64,000 nucleotides of DNA from Fulvia fulva (GCF_020509005.1 NC_063017.1:992001-1056000), one strand, 5' to 3'. Numbered from the stretch's first letter, positions 10,623 through 21,940 are shown. The notes: generated from the letters alone by a model not told the origin. Program-made: numbers and translations.

Positions 10623-10955
10623 TTAGTGTGCACCCATACTTCCATATCCTCCCCCGCCGGTCTGCACATTCTGGCTATACACTCCCAGCGCCGGTCTATC
10701 GTCAAAGTACCCCTGCTCAACCTGCTTTTTCCGGTTGTAGTAGACGTACATGATGTAGAACGCGTGGATGTGGCCAGGGAAGTACCCAAGGACCGTGAGG
10801 CAGATGTTCTGTAGCATTGTTAGCAGGCGTCCGGGCCCAGGGATCGAGCTGAAGTGACTGACGATGAGGAGATCCGCTCCACAGCCTGCGACGATGTAGA
10901 CTGCGACGGGAGGCAGGAAGATCGCTATGATCACGAGAAGGATTGCTGAGATCAT
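10623..10955 (-). CDS. Pmp3/UPF0057-type small membrane protein (92 aa)
   Basis: The exons are 10955-10863 and 10808-10623, joined over a 54-bp intron (GTCAGT...CTAACAATGCTACAG). The intron is a multiple of three with no stop, so an unspliced reading gives a false 110-aa protein. The spliced product has the Pmp3 pattern: a first membrane helix with AIFLPPVAVYIVAGCGADLLI, then a second helix with NICLTVLGYFPGHIHAFYIMYVYY. A polar Gly/Tyr-rich tail of about 35 residues follows, resembling yeast Sna3/Sna4 more than Pmp3 itself. Pmp3 proteins influence plasma-membrane potential and salt tolerance, while Sna proteins traffic to the vacuole; which applies here is unknown. The gene is intact. Confidence 0.88.
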   Translation of the reverse strand: MISAILLVIIAIFLPPVAVYIVAGCGADLLIVSHFSSIPGPGRLLTMLQNICLTVLGYFPGHIHAFYIMYVYYNRKKQVEQGYFDDRPALGVYSQNVQTGGGGYGSMGAH

Positions 10956-11280
10956 GGAGTGCGTGTCCGAGAGGTGACTGTGGATGACTATGCGTTTCTG
11001 CTGCTTTTCGCTGGTCGTAGCTCGGCCGAACGCTATGGCAGGTGGGCTTGAGGTTTATGGCAGTTCCGAACAGCAATAGACAGTGAAGGTCGAAGTGTTG
11101 GTGTTGGTGCGCCGACCGAAGGGCGAATGATGTCAGTCTACCAGCAAACAGGCGCGTATCCTTGGTGATTTATGCGCTTGCAAATTGTGGCGTACGCGTT
11201 TGTGGCGCAGCAGTTGTCGTACAATGAGCTGAACCGCCGCTTGGAGCGAAAGGCGCATGATTTACCTGTGCGCGTCGCTC

Positions 11281-12633
11281 TCACACAGCGTCCATCGCCG
11301 CCCGCGTACTGAGCGTCTCATTCCTGTTGCCCAACCTGCTGATCTGCAAGAAAGCATCGCAACCATAGCCTTCCAAGCTATGAACTTCCAGACTACCAGC
11401 CCAGTATTCAGCATAGATCTTGCTCATCGGTAGGCCCATGCCTAGCTTCAGATCTGGTGGCCGTCCTGAAAGTGAGGCCAAAGACGCGTCAGGTCGCTTT
11501 TCCTGCGGTCTGCTGCTAACATCCACGGCTGAGCATGGCACTTGTACCTCCTGCATCGTCGCCGCAAGACGAGGCACCTTTCCGAGATTCTCAAGCCTGT
11601 TGTGCCGTCGAGGTCCTTTGGCAAACGACCACAGATAAGGCAGAACTTCTCGATCGACACCACCACCTTGGTCCGATACGCGGATGATAACATGCTGCGC
11701 TGCTTCGCACACCAGGACTTCGATCGGTGGTGGGTCTTTGAGTCCTCTCTGCTCGACCATAGCTTGTATGCTGTTCCTGAGTAGCTCTCCAAGTATGTAT
11801 TCGAGGTGAGAGGGGATATACGGGAAAGTTGTGTTCATGTGGCCTTGCAACACGATCTCCGGGATAGTCACATGTGGACCATAAGCCTGCTGAGAGAGCT
11901 TTCTTGCGGTAGCAGCGCATTTCTCGATTATCTCCTTAGCGTTACACTTGAGGAAGATCTCTCCAACGAACTCATCTTCAGCGCCTCCAGTCTTCTTGGC
12001 ATCGGGAAAGTGCCACGGCGAGTGGAAGGTCTCTGTCAATGCCAGATGTTGCTCTGCAATGACTCTCCGACTGATGCGAGAACGAAGTAGATGGGTCATG
12101 AAGCGATCACATTCTTCGCCTGGGACCGCGTCTTGGATTTCCAGAATGCCCATGGTGAGCCTCGGTATCACAGTCATGTGCTCCTTCAGCGTCTGCTTCA
12201 GCACTTCGCAATACTTGTCGTTGTCCTCCAGCGTGCTTACTTCGGGTACTTTCCGGAATCGTTCAAAAGCTTGGTAGTACAGCTCATAGACATGGCTGAT
12301 GTGCTGATTTGTGACTGCCGAGTATGGAAGCGTCTGCATGTTACGCAATCTGTGCGCGATACGTGTCGGTAGTTCAAGACGGGCATAGTTGGCAGAGGTG
12401 ATCAGGCGGTCTTCCGTCAGGCTTCGACCGAAGAAAGTGAGCTGCCGTAAACTGACGGGCCTTGCTTCGCGCTGAATCCAGTCGTCCAGAATAGTCGATG
12501 GCCTCCAGGGAGGTGGGAAGGTTCTCTGTGACGCATCCGCATGGCCAAGTCCAGCAGCTGCAGTTGCGTATGCCCTTGCTCGTATCGATGATGGCAGGCG
12601 ACCGAGCGCTCCAACGCTGGCAGGTCCTGCCAT
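11281..12633 (-). CDS. Mitochondrial dehydrogenase kinase, PDK/BCKDK family (450 aa)
   Basis: This intronless gene encodes a GHKL-fold kinase that phosphorylates and inactivates either pyruvate dehydrogenase or branched-chain ketoacid dehydrogenase E1-alpha in the mitochondrial matrix. Residues 1-30 are rich in Arg and Ala and resemble a mitochondrial presequence. Residues 50-230 form the four-helix regulatory domain. The ATP site follows: N-box ELLRNSIQA (283-291), G1 box DQGGGV (321-326) and G2 box GMGLP (398-402). The ATP-lid segment between about 340 and 397 is long and Ser/Arg/Pro-rich. I start at the ATG at 12633 rather than the in-frame TTG before it. Choosing between PDK and BCKDK needs a phylogeny. 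It shares a divergent promoter region with the USP7-like gene. Confidence 0.9.
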   Translation of the reverse strand: MAGPASVGALGRLPSSIRARAYATAAAGLGHADASQRTFPPPWRPSTILDDWIQREARPVSLRQLTFFGRSLTEDRLITSANYARLELPTRIAHRLRNMQTLPYSAVTNQHISHVYELYYQAFERFRKVPEVSTLEDNDKYCEVLKQTLKEHMTVIPRLTMGILEIQDAVPGEECDRFMTHLLRSRISRRVIAEQHLALTETFHSPWHFPDAKKTGGAEDEFVGEIFLKCNAKEIIEKCAATARKLSQQAYGPHVTIPEIVLQGHMNTTFPYIPSHLEYILGELLRNSIQAMVEQRGLKDPPPIEVLVCEAAQHVIIRVSDQGGGVDREVLPYLWSFAKGPRRHNRLENLGKVPRLAATMQEVQVPCSAVDVSSRPQEKRPDASLASLSGRPPDLKLGMGLPMSKIYAEYWAGSLEVHSLEGYGCDAFLQISRLGNRNETLSTRAAMDAV

Positions 12634-13454
12634 CAAAAGATCATTGAAGTTGATTGAAGTTCATTAATGACAGACATGAGAACGTTGAAGAGACCTTGAC
12701 AAGCTTGGACGCGTGGGCTGAAAATAGTCAAGCTCCACATGTGGCGTCCTCGTGGAACGTGCAGGTGGCCGTCCCGACCTCACTCACCGACATGCCTTGT
12801 CAACGTCGGTCTGTAGTCAGACCTCGCCATGTCTCAAGCTTGAAGGCATGATATGACCGTTCAACAGAGCTACATGTACATTTCATCAGGCAAGAATGTA
12901 AGTGTGGCGCAGTCGCGACCGAGAGTTTTGCCTCAATGGCGGGGCAAAGAGCGATTGCTTGCCGAGTCCCATGATTAGAACTACATGTATTGACAAACAC
13001 GTTGTCTCATGCTCACCTTGACGCATGCCTTCCCGTAACAGGTGCGACAGCCCTGTGATGAGGCTGAAGAGCTTCGACATGAGCAAGTGAATGCTGCCGG
13101 TTATCACGTGCATGTCTGCTCCTTGTGTGGCCTGCCAGGAAATCTTTCATTGTTCGAACTGTAGCACGACAACCAATCAGAGCCAATCAGTGACGACAGA
13201 GCTATGAATTCCGGCGCTGCACACAGTTTGAGGCACCACTCTTCATACATGTACCTCTCTACATGCTTGCGCGTCTGCTCGAACAGTGCGATCTCGACAT
13301 ATCCCGCCGCTCTACGTAATCATCACGCGCCGGCGCATACAAATTGCTGGCACCAGCTGCAGCTGCCAAACCGCGGCAAACAGCAAGCATAGTGTGTACG
13401 AAGCAGGAAGCAGCACCTTCCCTGCAGCCTACGCAGGCACGCATAGAAGTCGCA
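12634..13454. promoter_or_regulatory. Divergent intergenic region between kinase and ubiquitin hydrolase
   Basis: About 820 bases separate the two divergently transcribed start codons, so this must contain both promoters. ACATGT-type hexamers recur (near 12737, 12871, 12983 and 13247). No open frame with a domain is present. Bidirectional control is possible but not shown. Confidence 0.45.
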
Positions 13455-16400
13455 ATGGACCAGGTAAGCTGCTCTGACTGCCCACTCTGTTGCTCACAGC
13501 ACTTCCCACGCTTCCGCTCGCGCCTATACACCCACACACCCACATAAACACCACATACCACGATCCAGCTGACGTAACGGCGCTCCAGCAGCTCGGCAGC
13601 GACATGCTGCTCGACTCCGACTACGATGAGAAGCGCCTTACACCCAACGATGACAACGACAACGTCGCCATCATATCGCCCGACGACGCCGACAGCATGG
13701 TCGACGACCCCGACCCCAGCGCCGAACCCGCACAACCGCCCGCCGATGACCACGAGGCGATGATGGCCCGCTTCATGCCGGCGTCACCAGATTACGAGAC
13801 AGAAGCAGAGACAATTCACACATGGGACATCACAAACTGGCGGACCCTTCCTAAGCGGACACATGGTCCCGTGTTCCACTGTGGCAACCACCCGTGGCGC
13901 ATCCTTTTCTTTCCAGCAGGCAACTCTGCGTCGGAAAGCGTTTCCTTCTACCTTGAGCAAGGATTCGGCGACGAGAAGCCACCCGAAGACTGGTATGCAT
14001 GTGCTCAGTTCATGCTGGTACTGCACAACCCCAAAGATCCATCAATCTACCTCCACCATGTAGCGAACCATCGGTTTACTGCGGAGGAAGGCGATTGGGG
14101 CTTCACCAGATTTGCCGACAAGAACAGGATCTTTGCGGCCAAGTTCGACGACAAGGATCGTCCGCTAATAGAGGATGACGGAGCGCGGATGACGGCCTAC
14201 GTGCGCGTGCTGAAGGATCCAACAGGTGTTCTGTGGCACAACTTCGTTAACTACGACAGCAAGAAAGAGACCGGCATGGTTGGACTGAGAAATCAGGGAG
14301 CTACCTGCTACCTCAACTCGCTTCTGCAGTCGCTATACCTCACTGGTGCCTTCCGCAAAGCAGTATACCAGATACCGACAGAGACGCCAGAAGATAAAGA
14401 GGCGTCACAATCTGCTTACGCACTGCAAAGATTGTTCTACCGTTTGCAGGCCGACGCCACCGCCGTCGGTACACAGGAGCTCACACACTCGTTCGGTTGG
14501 GAAAGCAGGCAAATCTTTGAGCAGCAAGATGTCCAGGAACTGTCCCGGATCTTGATGGAGAAGCTGGAGACACGGATGAAAGGAACCGAAGCAGAGAACG
14601 CTCTCAACAACATGTTCGTTGGCAAGATGAAGACCTATCTCAAGTGCGTTAACGTCGACTACGAATCAAGCAGAATCGAAGAGTTCTGGGACTTGCAATT
14701 AAACGTGTCCGGATGCAAGAGCCTAGACGACAGCTTCAAGGACTACATCCAGAAGGAACTGCTGGAAGGCGACAATAAGTACGCCGCCGAAGGCTATGGA
14801 CTCCAAGATGCCGAGAAGGGAGTCATCTTCGAGAGCTTTCCAAACGTCCTGCATCTACAGCTCAAGCGTTTCGAGTACGACTTCCAGCGGGATGCCATGA
14901 TGAAAGTCAACGACAGATATGAGTTCCCCGAGGTTTTCGACGCAACGCCATACCTTGACGAGACTGCAGATAAGTCAGAACCTTACGTCTACCATTTACA
15001 TGGTGTCCTGGTGCACTCAGGCGACCTGAACGCTGGCCACTACTACGCGTTTCTGAAGCCGGACAAGAACGGCGAGTTCTATCGCTTCGACGACGACCGT
15101 GTCACTCGAGCAACGAAGCGAGAGGCAATCGACGAGAACTTTGGTGGTGACTATGGTGCTAACGGAACCTACGGACAAAAAGGCCAGAACCCGTACACCC
15201 GGCAATGGTCCACCAAACGCTCGAACAATGCCTACATGTTAGTGTATGTCCGCGAGAGCCGACTCGACCAAATACTCCTTCCCGACGCTGAAGTCAAGCC
15301 ACCTGAGCATCTACCCGCCAAGATTGCAGAGGAACGTGAACAGAACGAGAGACGTCGCAAGGAGAAAGAAGAAGCGCACCTCTACATGAACGTCCATGTA
15401 GCAACCGAAACGAATTTCAAGGCATATCAAGGAGTCGATCTCATTCCCTGGGCCAGCGAACAGGCCGATGATCCAGCAGCACCCAAGGTGCACAGATTAT
15501 TGCGGGACATGACTATCAAAGACTTCACGACTTTCCTCGCGGAGCAACAAGGGCTCGAAAAGAATCTTGTACGGCCATGGATCATGGTCAATAGACAGAA
15601 CGGTACTGTGCGTCCCGATCATCCGCTCTCCTGGCCGGATATGACCTTGCAGGAAGCGGCGGATAAGTTCAGCACCAGGCAAAGTGGCTTCCGCGTGTTC
15701 GTTGAACAAACCACTCGGGACGAAAAGGGCTTGCCTGCGTGGCCGGATGACGAAGAACATGTTCAGCCATCATCACCCGTCCACCTAACCAATGGAAACG
15801 GCGCCAAACAACAAAAGCCAATCATTTTGTTCTTGAAGTACTTTGACGTTGATCAGCAGCTTCTTACAGGCGTCGGCCACGTCTATATGAGCCCTCTCGA
15901 CAAAGCACAAGACTTGGCGACGCCGATTTTGGAGATCATGAAGTGGGAAGCTGGATCAATCCATCTCGAGCTGTTCGAGGAAATCAAGCAGAACTACATC
16001 GAGCCTATGAAGCCACGCAATACGTTGATTGCTTCGGAGATACAAGATGGAGACATCATCTGCTTCCAGCGCCACCTTGAAGAGGCCGAAGCGGAAGCTA
16101 TCAAAGCGAAGAGCCCTGGCGCCAGTTTATCTGCGCCAGCTTACTACGACTTCATGATGAACCGCCTCTTTGTCGAATTCACGCCAAAGACACTGCCAGT
16201 GCAGAATCTACAAGTCAAGAACGAAGGTGATGAGAGGTTCAAACTCGCACTATCGAAGAAAGACACCTACGACGCTATTGCCCACAAGGTCGCCGAATAT
16301 CTGTCAAAAGTCAACGCAACGCCTGTCGACCCCACACATCTGCGCTTTACCACCACCAATATCCAGTCGGGCAAGCCCCGAGCGGTGGTGAAGCGAGTGC

Positions 16401-17189
16401 AAGGGGCCACAGTTAGTACGATTCTCCTGGGAACCAGCGGGTATGGCGGTTACTCCTACGCACCATCTCAGGCACCTGACCATCTCTTCTACGAAGTACT
16501 GGAGATGAGTTTGACGGATCTGGAGCAGCGCAAGAACATTCGTATCACCTGGCTGTCGGAAGGCATCACTAAGGAAGAGCAAGTCGACCTGCTAGTACAC
16601 AAGCAGTCGCAGTTCGATGCCGTGCTCGATGCACTTCACAAGAAGCTTCAGCTGCCAGACGAAATTATCGATCACATCCGTTTCTACGAAGTGCACAGCA
16701 ACAAGGTGTACAAGGTTATTCCTCGGACTCACGGTGTGCTTGCGCTCAATGAATTCATGTCGGTGTATGCCGAGCGGATACCCGAAGAGGAGAAAGAGCT
16801 CGATCAAGAAAAGGGCGACCGTCTACTCTACTGCTTCCACTTCGAGAAGGAGCCATCGAAATCGCATGGAGTGCCTTTCATATTCCTGCTGAAGGATGGT
16901 GAAGTCTTCAAGGAGACCAAGGAGCGCATCTCGAAACGCACTGGTATCAAGGGCAAGAATCTGGAGAAGGTGCGCTTTGCCGTCATCAAGGGAGGCCAGA
17001 ACTATAGCCGGCCTCAGTGGGTGGAAGATGGTAAGCCTGCCGATTGATGTAATCATTCGACAGAGTACTAACACCTTTGCAGAAGACATCCTATCAGAGA
17101 AGCTCAGCCCAGATGATCACCTCGGCCTGGAGCATCCCAACAGGAACCGCAACAACTGGGCGAGATACGAGAGCTTGAACATCAGATAG
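13455..17189 (+). CDS. USP7/Ubp15-type ubiquitin carboxyl-terminal hydrolase (1185 aa)
   Basis: This is a deubiquitinating cysteine protease. The proposed exons are 13455-13463 (MDQ), 13589-17030 and 17083-17189, total 1185 residues. The last intron is well supported: splicing turns WVED into EDILSEKLSPDD and ends in SLNIR, as in the family. The short first exon is an inference; its 125-bp intron removes an out-of-frame stretch. A MATH/TRAF-like domain covers about residues 75-210 (HTWDITNWRTL). The peptidase C19 core follows, with Cys box GLRNQGATCYLNSLLQ (catalytic Cys about 243) and His box GDLNAGHYYAFLK (His about 487). The C-terminal half carries ubiquitin-like HUBL repeats of the USP7 type. 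Substrates are likely nuclear or peroxisomal by analogy with USP7 and yeast Ubp15. It is intact. Confidence 0.92.
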
Positions 17190-17816
17190 CATCAGATAGC
17201 CCATGCATTGCGATGGCGCTGCGGCTTTAACGTGCATCGATAACGCACGCTGGATTTGACGATTGTACAGATACTCGCATGCGGTTGCGACGGCGAACAT
17301 GAGTGGACGGCAGAGGCAGGAGTTTTTGTGGGTTGAGCTAGAGTTGTTGTACTACAATTGCGTTTGCGTGGCGTTGAGGTGCAGCACTAGTGATGGACAA
17401 CAGCCTGCATGTAGCGGGCTGGGAAGATTCATGGCATTAGATAGTGAGAGAAAGGATCATTGAGCGTATCGGCAGTGGGATCGCAAGGCCCCAGTATGCA
17501 TTGCATGTGAGACGTGACTGCCGTCATTTGCCGAGGCCGAGGACGTGGCGCAGCTTCGAGATCCTGGTTAAGGAGAGCACGAGAGCAACGTGTGAAACCT
17601 GCCACCAGCACCAACTTCGAATCTTTCACAACAACTTGCCAATCTCAATATGCACACCTGGATTCGTGTACCCCACGATGTCGACAAATGCCGGGCCTGG
17701 GACTGCGGAGAAATTGTTACCTGTTGCCTAATACTCCCAAAGTATATACTCAACCCTACAACTCTGGAGCAAGCCCGTAGCTAGAAGGACAAAGCATTCT
17801 CTCGCACTCGAACAAT
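17190..17816. other. Intergenic region, nothing recognised
   Basis: This is the terminator of the ubiquitin hydrolase and the promoter of the GT90 gene. Open frames under 100 codons have no recognisable features. Confidence 0.4.
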
Positions 17817-19259
17817 ATGCTTGCCAACGCCTCGTTCATGCCTTCTGGACAAGGAGGCCTAGTTTCACTCTTGTTTGGACTGGTCTTGCCAATAGTGATC
17901 ATATTGACTTTCTGGTACGGCACCAACTCTGACCGCGATGACATTCCGCCTTTACTCACGCAGCTGCTGCCGGCTGGACATGCGGCGTGCAAGAGTTCGA
18001 CGACTTTTGAGTGCTCGAGCTGCTTGACCCCGGTGATGGCATATGTCAATCAGACGGAAAGTGATCTCTGGACATATGAGTATGCTCGGGATGCGGGTAA
18101 CGAAGGGTTATCTGATACTCAGTGCGCCTCGGCCTTTCCGGGGTTGTTTGAGGATGTTGATCAAGGTGTTGCATACTGGAAGAAGAACGAGATGGTCCCC
18201 GCTGTGACATTGAACGCTATCCAGCTGGAGAATGGCATGACCAGAGCTTTGATCTACGAGGGGCATTTGTATATCGTTGCAACAAAATAGCTAGCCGAGG
18301 ACCATCGAAGGAAGATCGTCGCAGTCTTGAGCGCTATGCATCGCGCTCTGGCAGCTGCGCACGACAAGGCGTCGATACCAGATATCGAATTTGTCTTCTC
18401 CGTTGAAGACAAAGCTTCAGATGTGACAGGGGGCCACATGCAGCCGCTCTGGGTCGTTGCTCGCAAAGCTGATGAGCAATCCTTCTTCCTCGTCCCGGAT
18501 TTTGGACTCTGGGCATGGGATAATATCATCACAGGCGAGAATAACGAGATCGGACCCTACGATGAAATCGTTGAGAAGGCTTTGGCGATCGAGAAGAATA
18601 CGCCCTTCACGAGTAAGATACCACAACTCGTATGGCGCGGCAAACTCAGCTTCGCGCCCAAGCTGCGGCGAGGTCTTCTGGACGCTAGTCGTGACAGGGA
18701 ATGGAGCGATGTCAAGGAGCTGAACTGGGACGTCCGGGAGAACTACTTGACACTGGAGGATCACTACAAGTACCAATTCATCGCGCACGTGGAAGGGCGA
18801 TCTTACTCTGCGTCGCTGAAGTATCGACAAGCCTGCAATTCTGTGGTCGTAGCGCACAAGCTGTCGTACATCCAGCACCATCACTACCTCCTGGTATCAA
18901 GCGGGCCACAACAGAACTACGTCGAAGTGGAGCGAGATTTCTCGGATCTGGATGTGAAGATGCGGGATTTACTGGACCATCCTGAGAAAGCGGAAATGAT
19001 TGCGCATAACAGTGTGAGGACTTTCCGTGAAAGGGACTTGACCGATGCGGCGGAGGCTTGTTATTGGCGAGCGCTGTGGAGAGGGTATGGAACGGTCTCT
19101 GAGCCGGCGAGGTTGTGGCATGAAGCGGTGACGGGACAGAGGGTCAAGCGCGGGATGAGGTATGAGACGTTTATACTGCTGTCGAGTGAGAGATGCTGGA
19201 CTTTAAGGCTGGGTGATCACTTACTAAGGAAGACTGAGAGAAGATCACGAGTAGCATGA
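17817..19259 (+). pseudogene. GT90 (CAP10-like) glycosyltransferase gene with in-frame TAG
   Basis: Two open stretches lie in one frame and are separated only by TAG at 18288-18290 (codon 158). The first starts MLANASF, has a single membrane anchor (GGLVSLLFGLVLPIVIILTF, about residues 13-32) and a Cys-rich luminal stem. It reads up to GHLYIVATK and resumes with AEDHRRKIVAVL. The second carries the family-90 core, including DFGLWAWDNI, IPQLVWRGKL and the donor-site region with SLKYRQACNSVV. The topology suggests a type II Golgi enzyme of the cryptococcal CAP10 type that acts in surface glycan synthesis; the real substrate is unknown. A CAG-to-TAG change would account for the stop, and no intron longer than about 22 bases could remove it. 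The final 20 residues may also be off frame. Confidence 0.75.
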
Positions 19260-19844
19260 CCCCGTTAATGACTACCCACAAGGACGAGCTACGAAATACC
19301 AGCACCAAGTCCTGGTTGGACTGGGATCGCTTTCTGGAATCACGGAGACCGTGAGCGGACTTCCGCAATGATGCTTGAGCGTCACAGCCGGCGTTAGTAC
19401 CAAGAAGGGCATGAGGCATACGAGGGAATGCTTGCGCAATGAAGCGGTCTTCGCACGGGATCGTCATGGAGACGCAGTCGGCGGATGATGAAGAGGGAAG
19501 CTGCGGTCGAGATACTAGGAAAACAGCCACAGACCGGTGAGAAGCACAATACTACAGGAACATCGAGAACACGATCTCGAGAAGAAATTGACTAAAGTAT
19601 CGACGAGGATAGATATGTCCTCACGCATCGTATCTCTGCAGAGCACTTGCCTCAGTTTCTCAGACACGCTGCGAGAATTGATTGTGGGGCGGCACTGTCC
19701 AATTAGACGGCGGTTGACTTAATTCGCGTAGGGAGTCTAAGGTCAAACGGGCCGTCTTTTGGTAAGCTTAATTAAGACTTGACCGCGATAATAACATCGC
19801 GACTTTACGTATCGACGACCCGACCTCGTACGATATCGATATAT
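19260..19844. other. Boundary between gene-rich DNA and RIP-mutated repeats
   Basis: The first 460 bases have ordinary composition and no recognisable gene. From about 19,725 the sequence switches within a few tens of bases to CpA/TpG-poor, TpA-rich DNA. The last stretch before 19,845 could be another repeat remnant, but I cannot name it. Confidence 0.55.
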
Positions 19845-21593
19845 CATAATAATAATAAATTTATAATGCCTATCTAGCTCCTAAATAGTCTACGAGGCTA
19901 GGGGCTATTAAGGAAGAGAGAGGGGAAAACCGTCGTACGGAGTAAAACCCTCTTCGGGGATTAGTAAGTTCTCTCTATTACTTATCGGTCGATCCGTTAT
20001 ACTAGAAGCGGAAAGCTCTTAAGCGGTTAGCCGCCCCGGAGTACTAATCTACCTAGTACTAAGAGAAAGTGTTAGTAGCTAACCGACTCGCCTACCGTTA
20101 GCCGGTCGCCCGTTAGGCGGAGCTTAAGTCGCTAAACCGCTAACTTATTAGTCGCTCTAGGCTAGTCCTCCCTTAATAGCTACTATCGCGGTCGGGGTCG
20201 CCGCGTACTATAGTCTACTCTCTCGCGGGATTGTTAGTACTGTCGTCGGCGCCCTACTAAATTAGTAGGCCGGATACCCTCGTAGGCTTCCTAGAGTTCT
20301 TCCTCCTAGGCTACCTCTCCCGCCCTTACTACTATCTTATTCGCTATTTAGAACTATTAGAGTAGGCTAGTCTATATTACTATCCTCGCCGCCGCTCGTA
20401 TCCCGTTTACTATATTTATTATATACTAGAAGTTCGTTACCCCGGTTTCGAGGCGTATTACCTACCGGGCTTCTACGAGGCGTAGGTAGAATAGTACGAC
20501 ATATTTTAGCGTTTAGACGCGTCCGTACTTATATAGATTACTATCGATACCTAGTATCTTACGGCGGTATAGGTAGTCCTTAAAGCCGATATATTCTAAG
20601 CGGAGTAGTATCGCGACTATAGCCTACGGGCGGGTAAGAGCTCGGAAGAGTATTACTTAATTTCGGCTAATAGGTCCTATCTTCGCTACTACCTCGTCCT
20701 CCCTTCGATACGTTCGTCGTCGTAGTAGTTACCCGTTTAGGTACCTTTCGCCTTCTTCCTAGCGCTCGTTCTATATCCTCTATATATATATCCGCGGACC
20801 GCGTCTACCGTAGCTTTCCGATTTCTACGTCCCTATCCCGCTCCTATTACGGGTATACTACTTACTAGGGCCTATGCCTAGAACTTTATTCTAGGAGTCT
20901 ATTACGCTTCGGGCCGCCGCTATAGCTATAGCTATAGTCGTACCCTCTATCTATACGCTACCGGTCGAAGGCGTATCGCAATCGCCTAGTATACCGCGTA
21001 GATATCGCTCTCTACCTTACTATTCGCCGTCTATAGCGTATAGCTTATAGCGAGCTGTCGGAGGTAGAGGTCTAGTAGCGCGATCTACGTATCCGCCTCT
21101 AGGACCTACGTTAGTATAGTACGGTATACCTCTATTACTTTACGGAGGTATTCGGTCTATACGTTTAAGATCTATTTTAGCTAGCTAGTCGCGTAGGAGA
21201 GATACTAGACTAGCGCCCTAAAGGTAATTACTAGCCGGACGATAGAGCTATATAGCTAGCGTGCCTTTATAAAGGCTATACCCTACGTAGAGGCCGCGAG
21301 ACGTATAACTAAGGCCTTGTTCTAGTCCCTACGCTACCGGAGTTACTTTAGGTAGGCGTACTACCGGAGCTACGTATCTACTTAGAATCCTAGGACTCGG
21401 ATAGATAGCTACGGAGTGATCTAGCTTCCGCCGGTTCCGGCCTTAATAGTAGCCTAGAGGTTATACTTCTTTAGGGTCCTTATAAGGTAGATTATCTAGT
21501 ACTTTTCGGGTATAAAGACCGCCCCGTACCGCTCCGCCTAGTCATTATATATCTCGAGCGCCGCTTCGAGTTAGTAATAGTTAGTTTCGGTTA
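19845..21593 (-). mobile_element. 3' half of an old Tad1-like LINE (host element)
   Basis: Read on the minus strand and ignoring RIP-made stops, this encodes the end of a non-LTR reverse transcriptase. The palm-to-thumb segment resembles ERYGAVFIPEKYQ and a later segment reads RVLGFQVDT. It is followed by a 3' untranslated region with the stem-loop at 19919-19953 that is also found in the other two LINEs, and an AT-rich tail. It starts exactly at the five bases GGTTA (TAACC on the minus strand) that flank the Gypsy A LTR. Its missing 5' half lies in the opposite orientation, ending at 38,139 with the same TAACC. Joining the two gives a continuous reading frame. Confidence 0.75.
19919..19953 (-). 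repeat. LINE 3' stem-loop, host copy
   Basis: AGAGGG at 19919-19924 pairs with CCCTCT at 19948-19953 around a loop rich in A/T and CG. Equivalent hairpins with different stem sequences occur at 28083-28112 and 48380-48408. Confidence 0.5.
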
Positions 21594-21798
21594 TATTACG
21601 AGACTATAGTACGAGAGTATAAGGGTATAGTATTAACGAAGTTAATAGCTAAAGAGAGAAGAGAGTCTAAGAACGAGGCCTATACTTAAAGGCCGAGGTA
21701 TCGGGCGTCGGCATCGGGCCGAGCTTAGTCAACCGGGTCACGTGACCCGGGGTCACGTGATGAGATTCGAATCCTTCACTTACGGAGCGGCCGTAATA
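21594..21798 (-). repeat. Gypsy A 3' LTR (205 bp), inverted copy
   Basis: This LTR is the same length as the plus-strand copy at 38140-38344 and aligns with it end to end, differing mainly by C/T and G/A changes. Its element-sense ends are TATTACGG and CGTAATA, expected from TGTTACGG...CGTAACA after TpG/CpA loss. The outer flank is GGTTA, the complement of the TAACC beside the other LTR. It retains the palindrome GGGTCACGTGACCC at 21735-21748 and a second TCACGTGA at 21753. Confidence 0.85.
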
Positions 21799-21940
21799 CT
21801 ACCCCCCCTCTAAAATACCTTCGTCTCAAAGCGTATATCCTTAAATCTCTCTTAGCGTAAATATAAAAGCTTTATTATCCTATATATCGTTCGTTTCGTC
21901 TATTAGCTCTAATAACTTACTAGAAGAAGGCACTAAAATC
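21799..21940 (-). mobile_element. Gypsy A, 3' end of internal region with polypurine tract
   Basis: On the minus strand the bases adjoining the LTR form a polypurine tract (AGAGGGGGGGTAG). The remaining 120 bases read as the C-terminal end of Gypsy A pol. The segment is cut off by the Gypsy C LTR at 21941. Its last five bases, AAATC (GATTT on the element strand), correspond to GGTTT at 62921-62925, where the rest of Gypsy A stops. Confidence 0.65.

Noticed and set aside
12634..12636. TTG as start of the mitochondrial kinase
   Set aside because: An in-frame ATG follows immediately; fungal nuclear genes rarely use TTG.
18327..19259. Separate gene starting MSAMHRALAAAH
   Set aside because: It is the catalytic part of the GT90 gene. 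The frame continues upstream through a single TAG to the membrane anchor, and this internal Met falls within the domain.
21761..21772. GATTCGAATCC, resembling a tRNA B box
   Set aside because: It lies in the Gypsy A LTR with no A box or cloverleaf around it. It is more likely part of the LTR promoter or chance.
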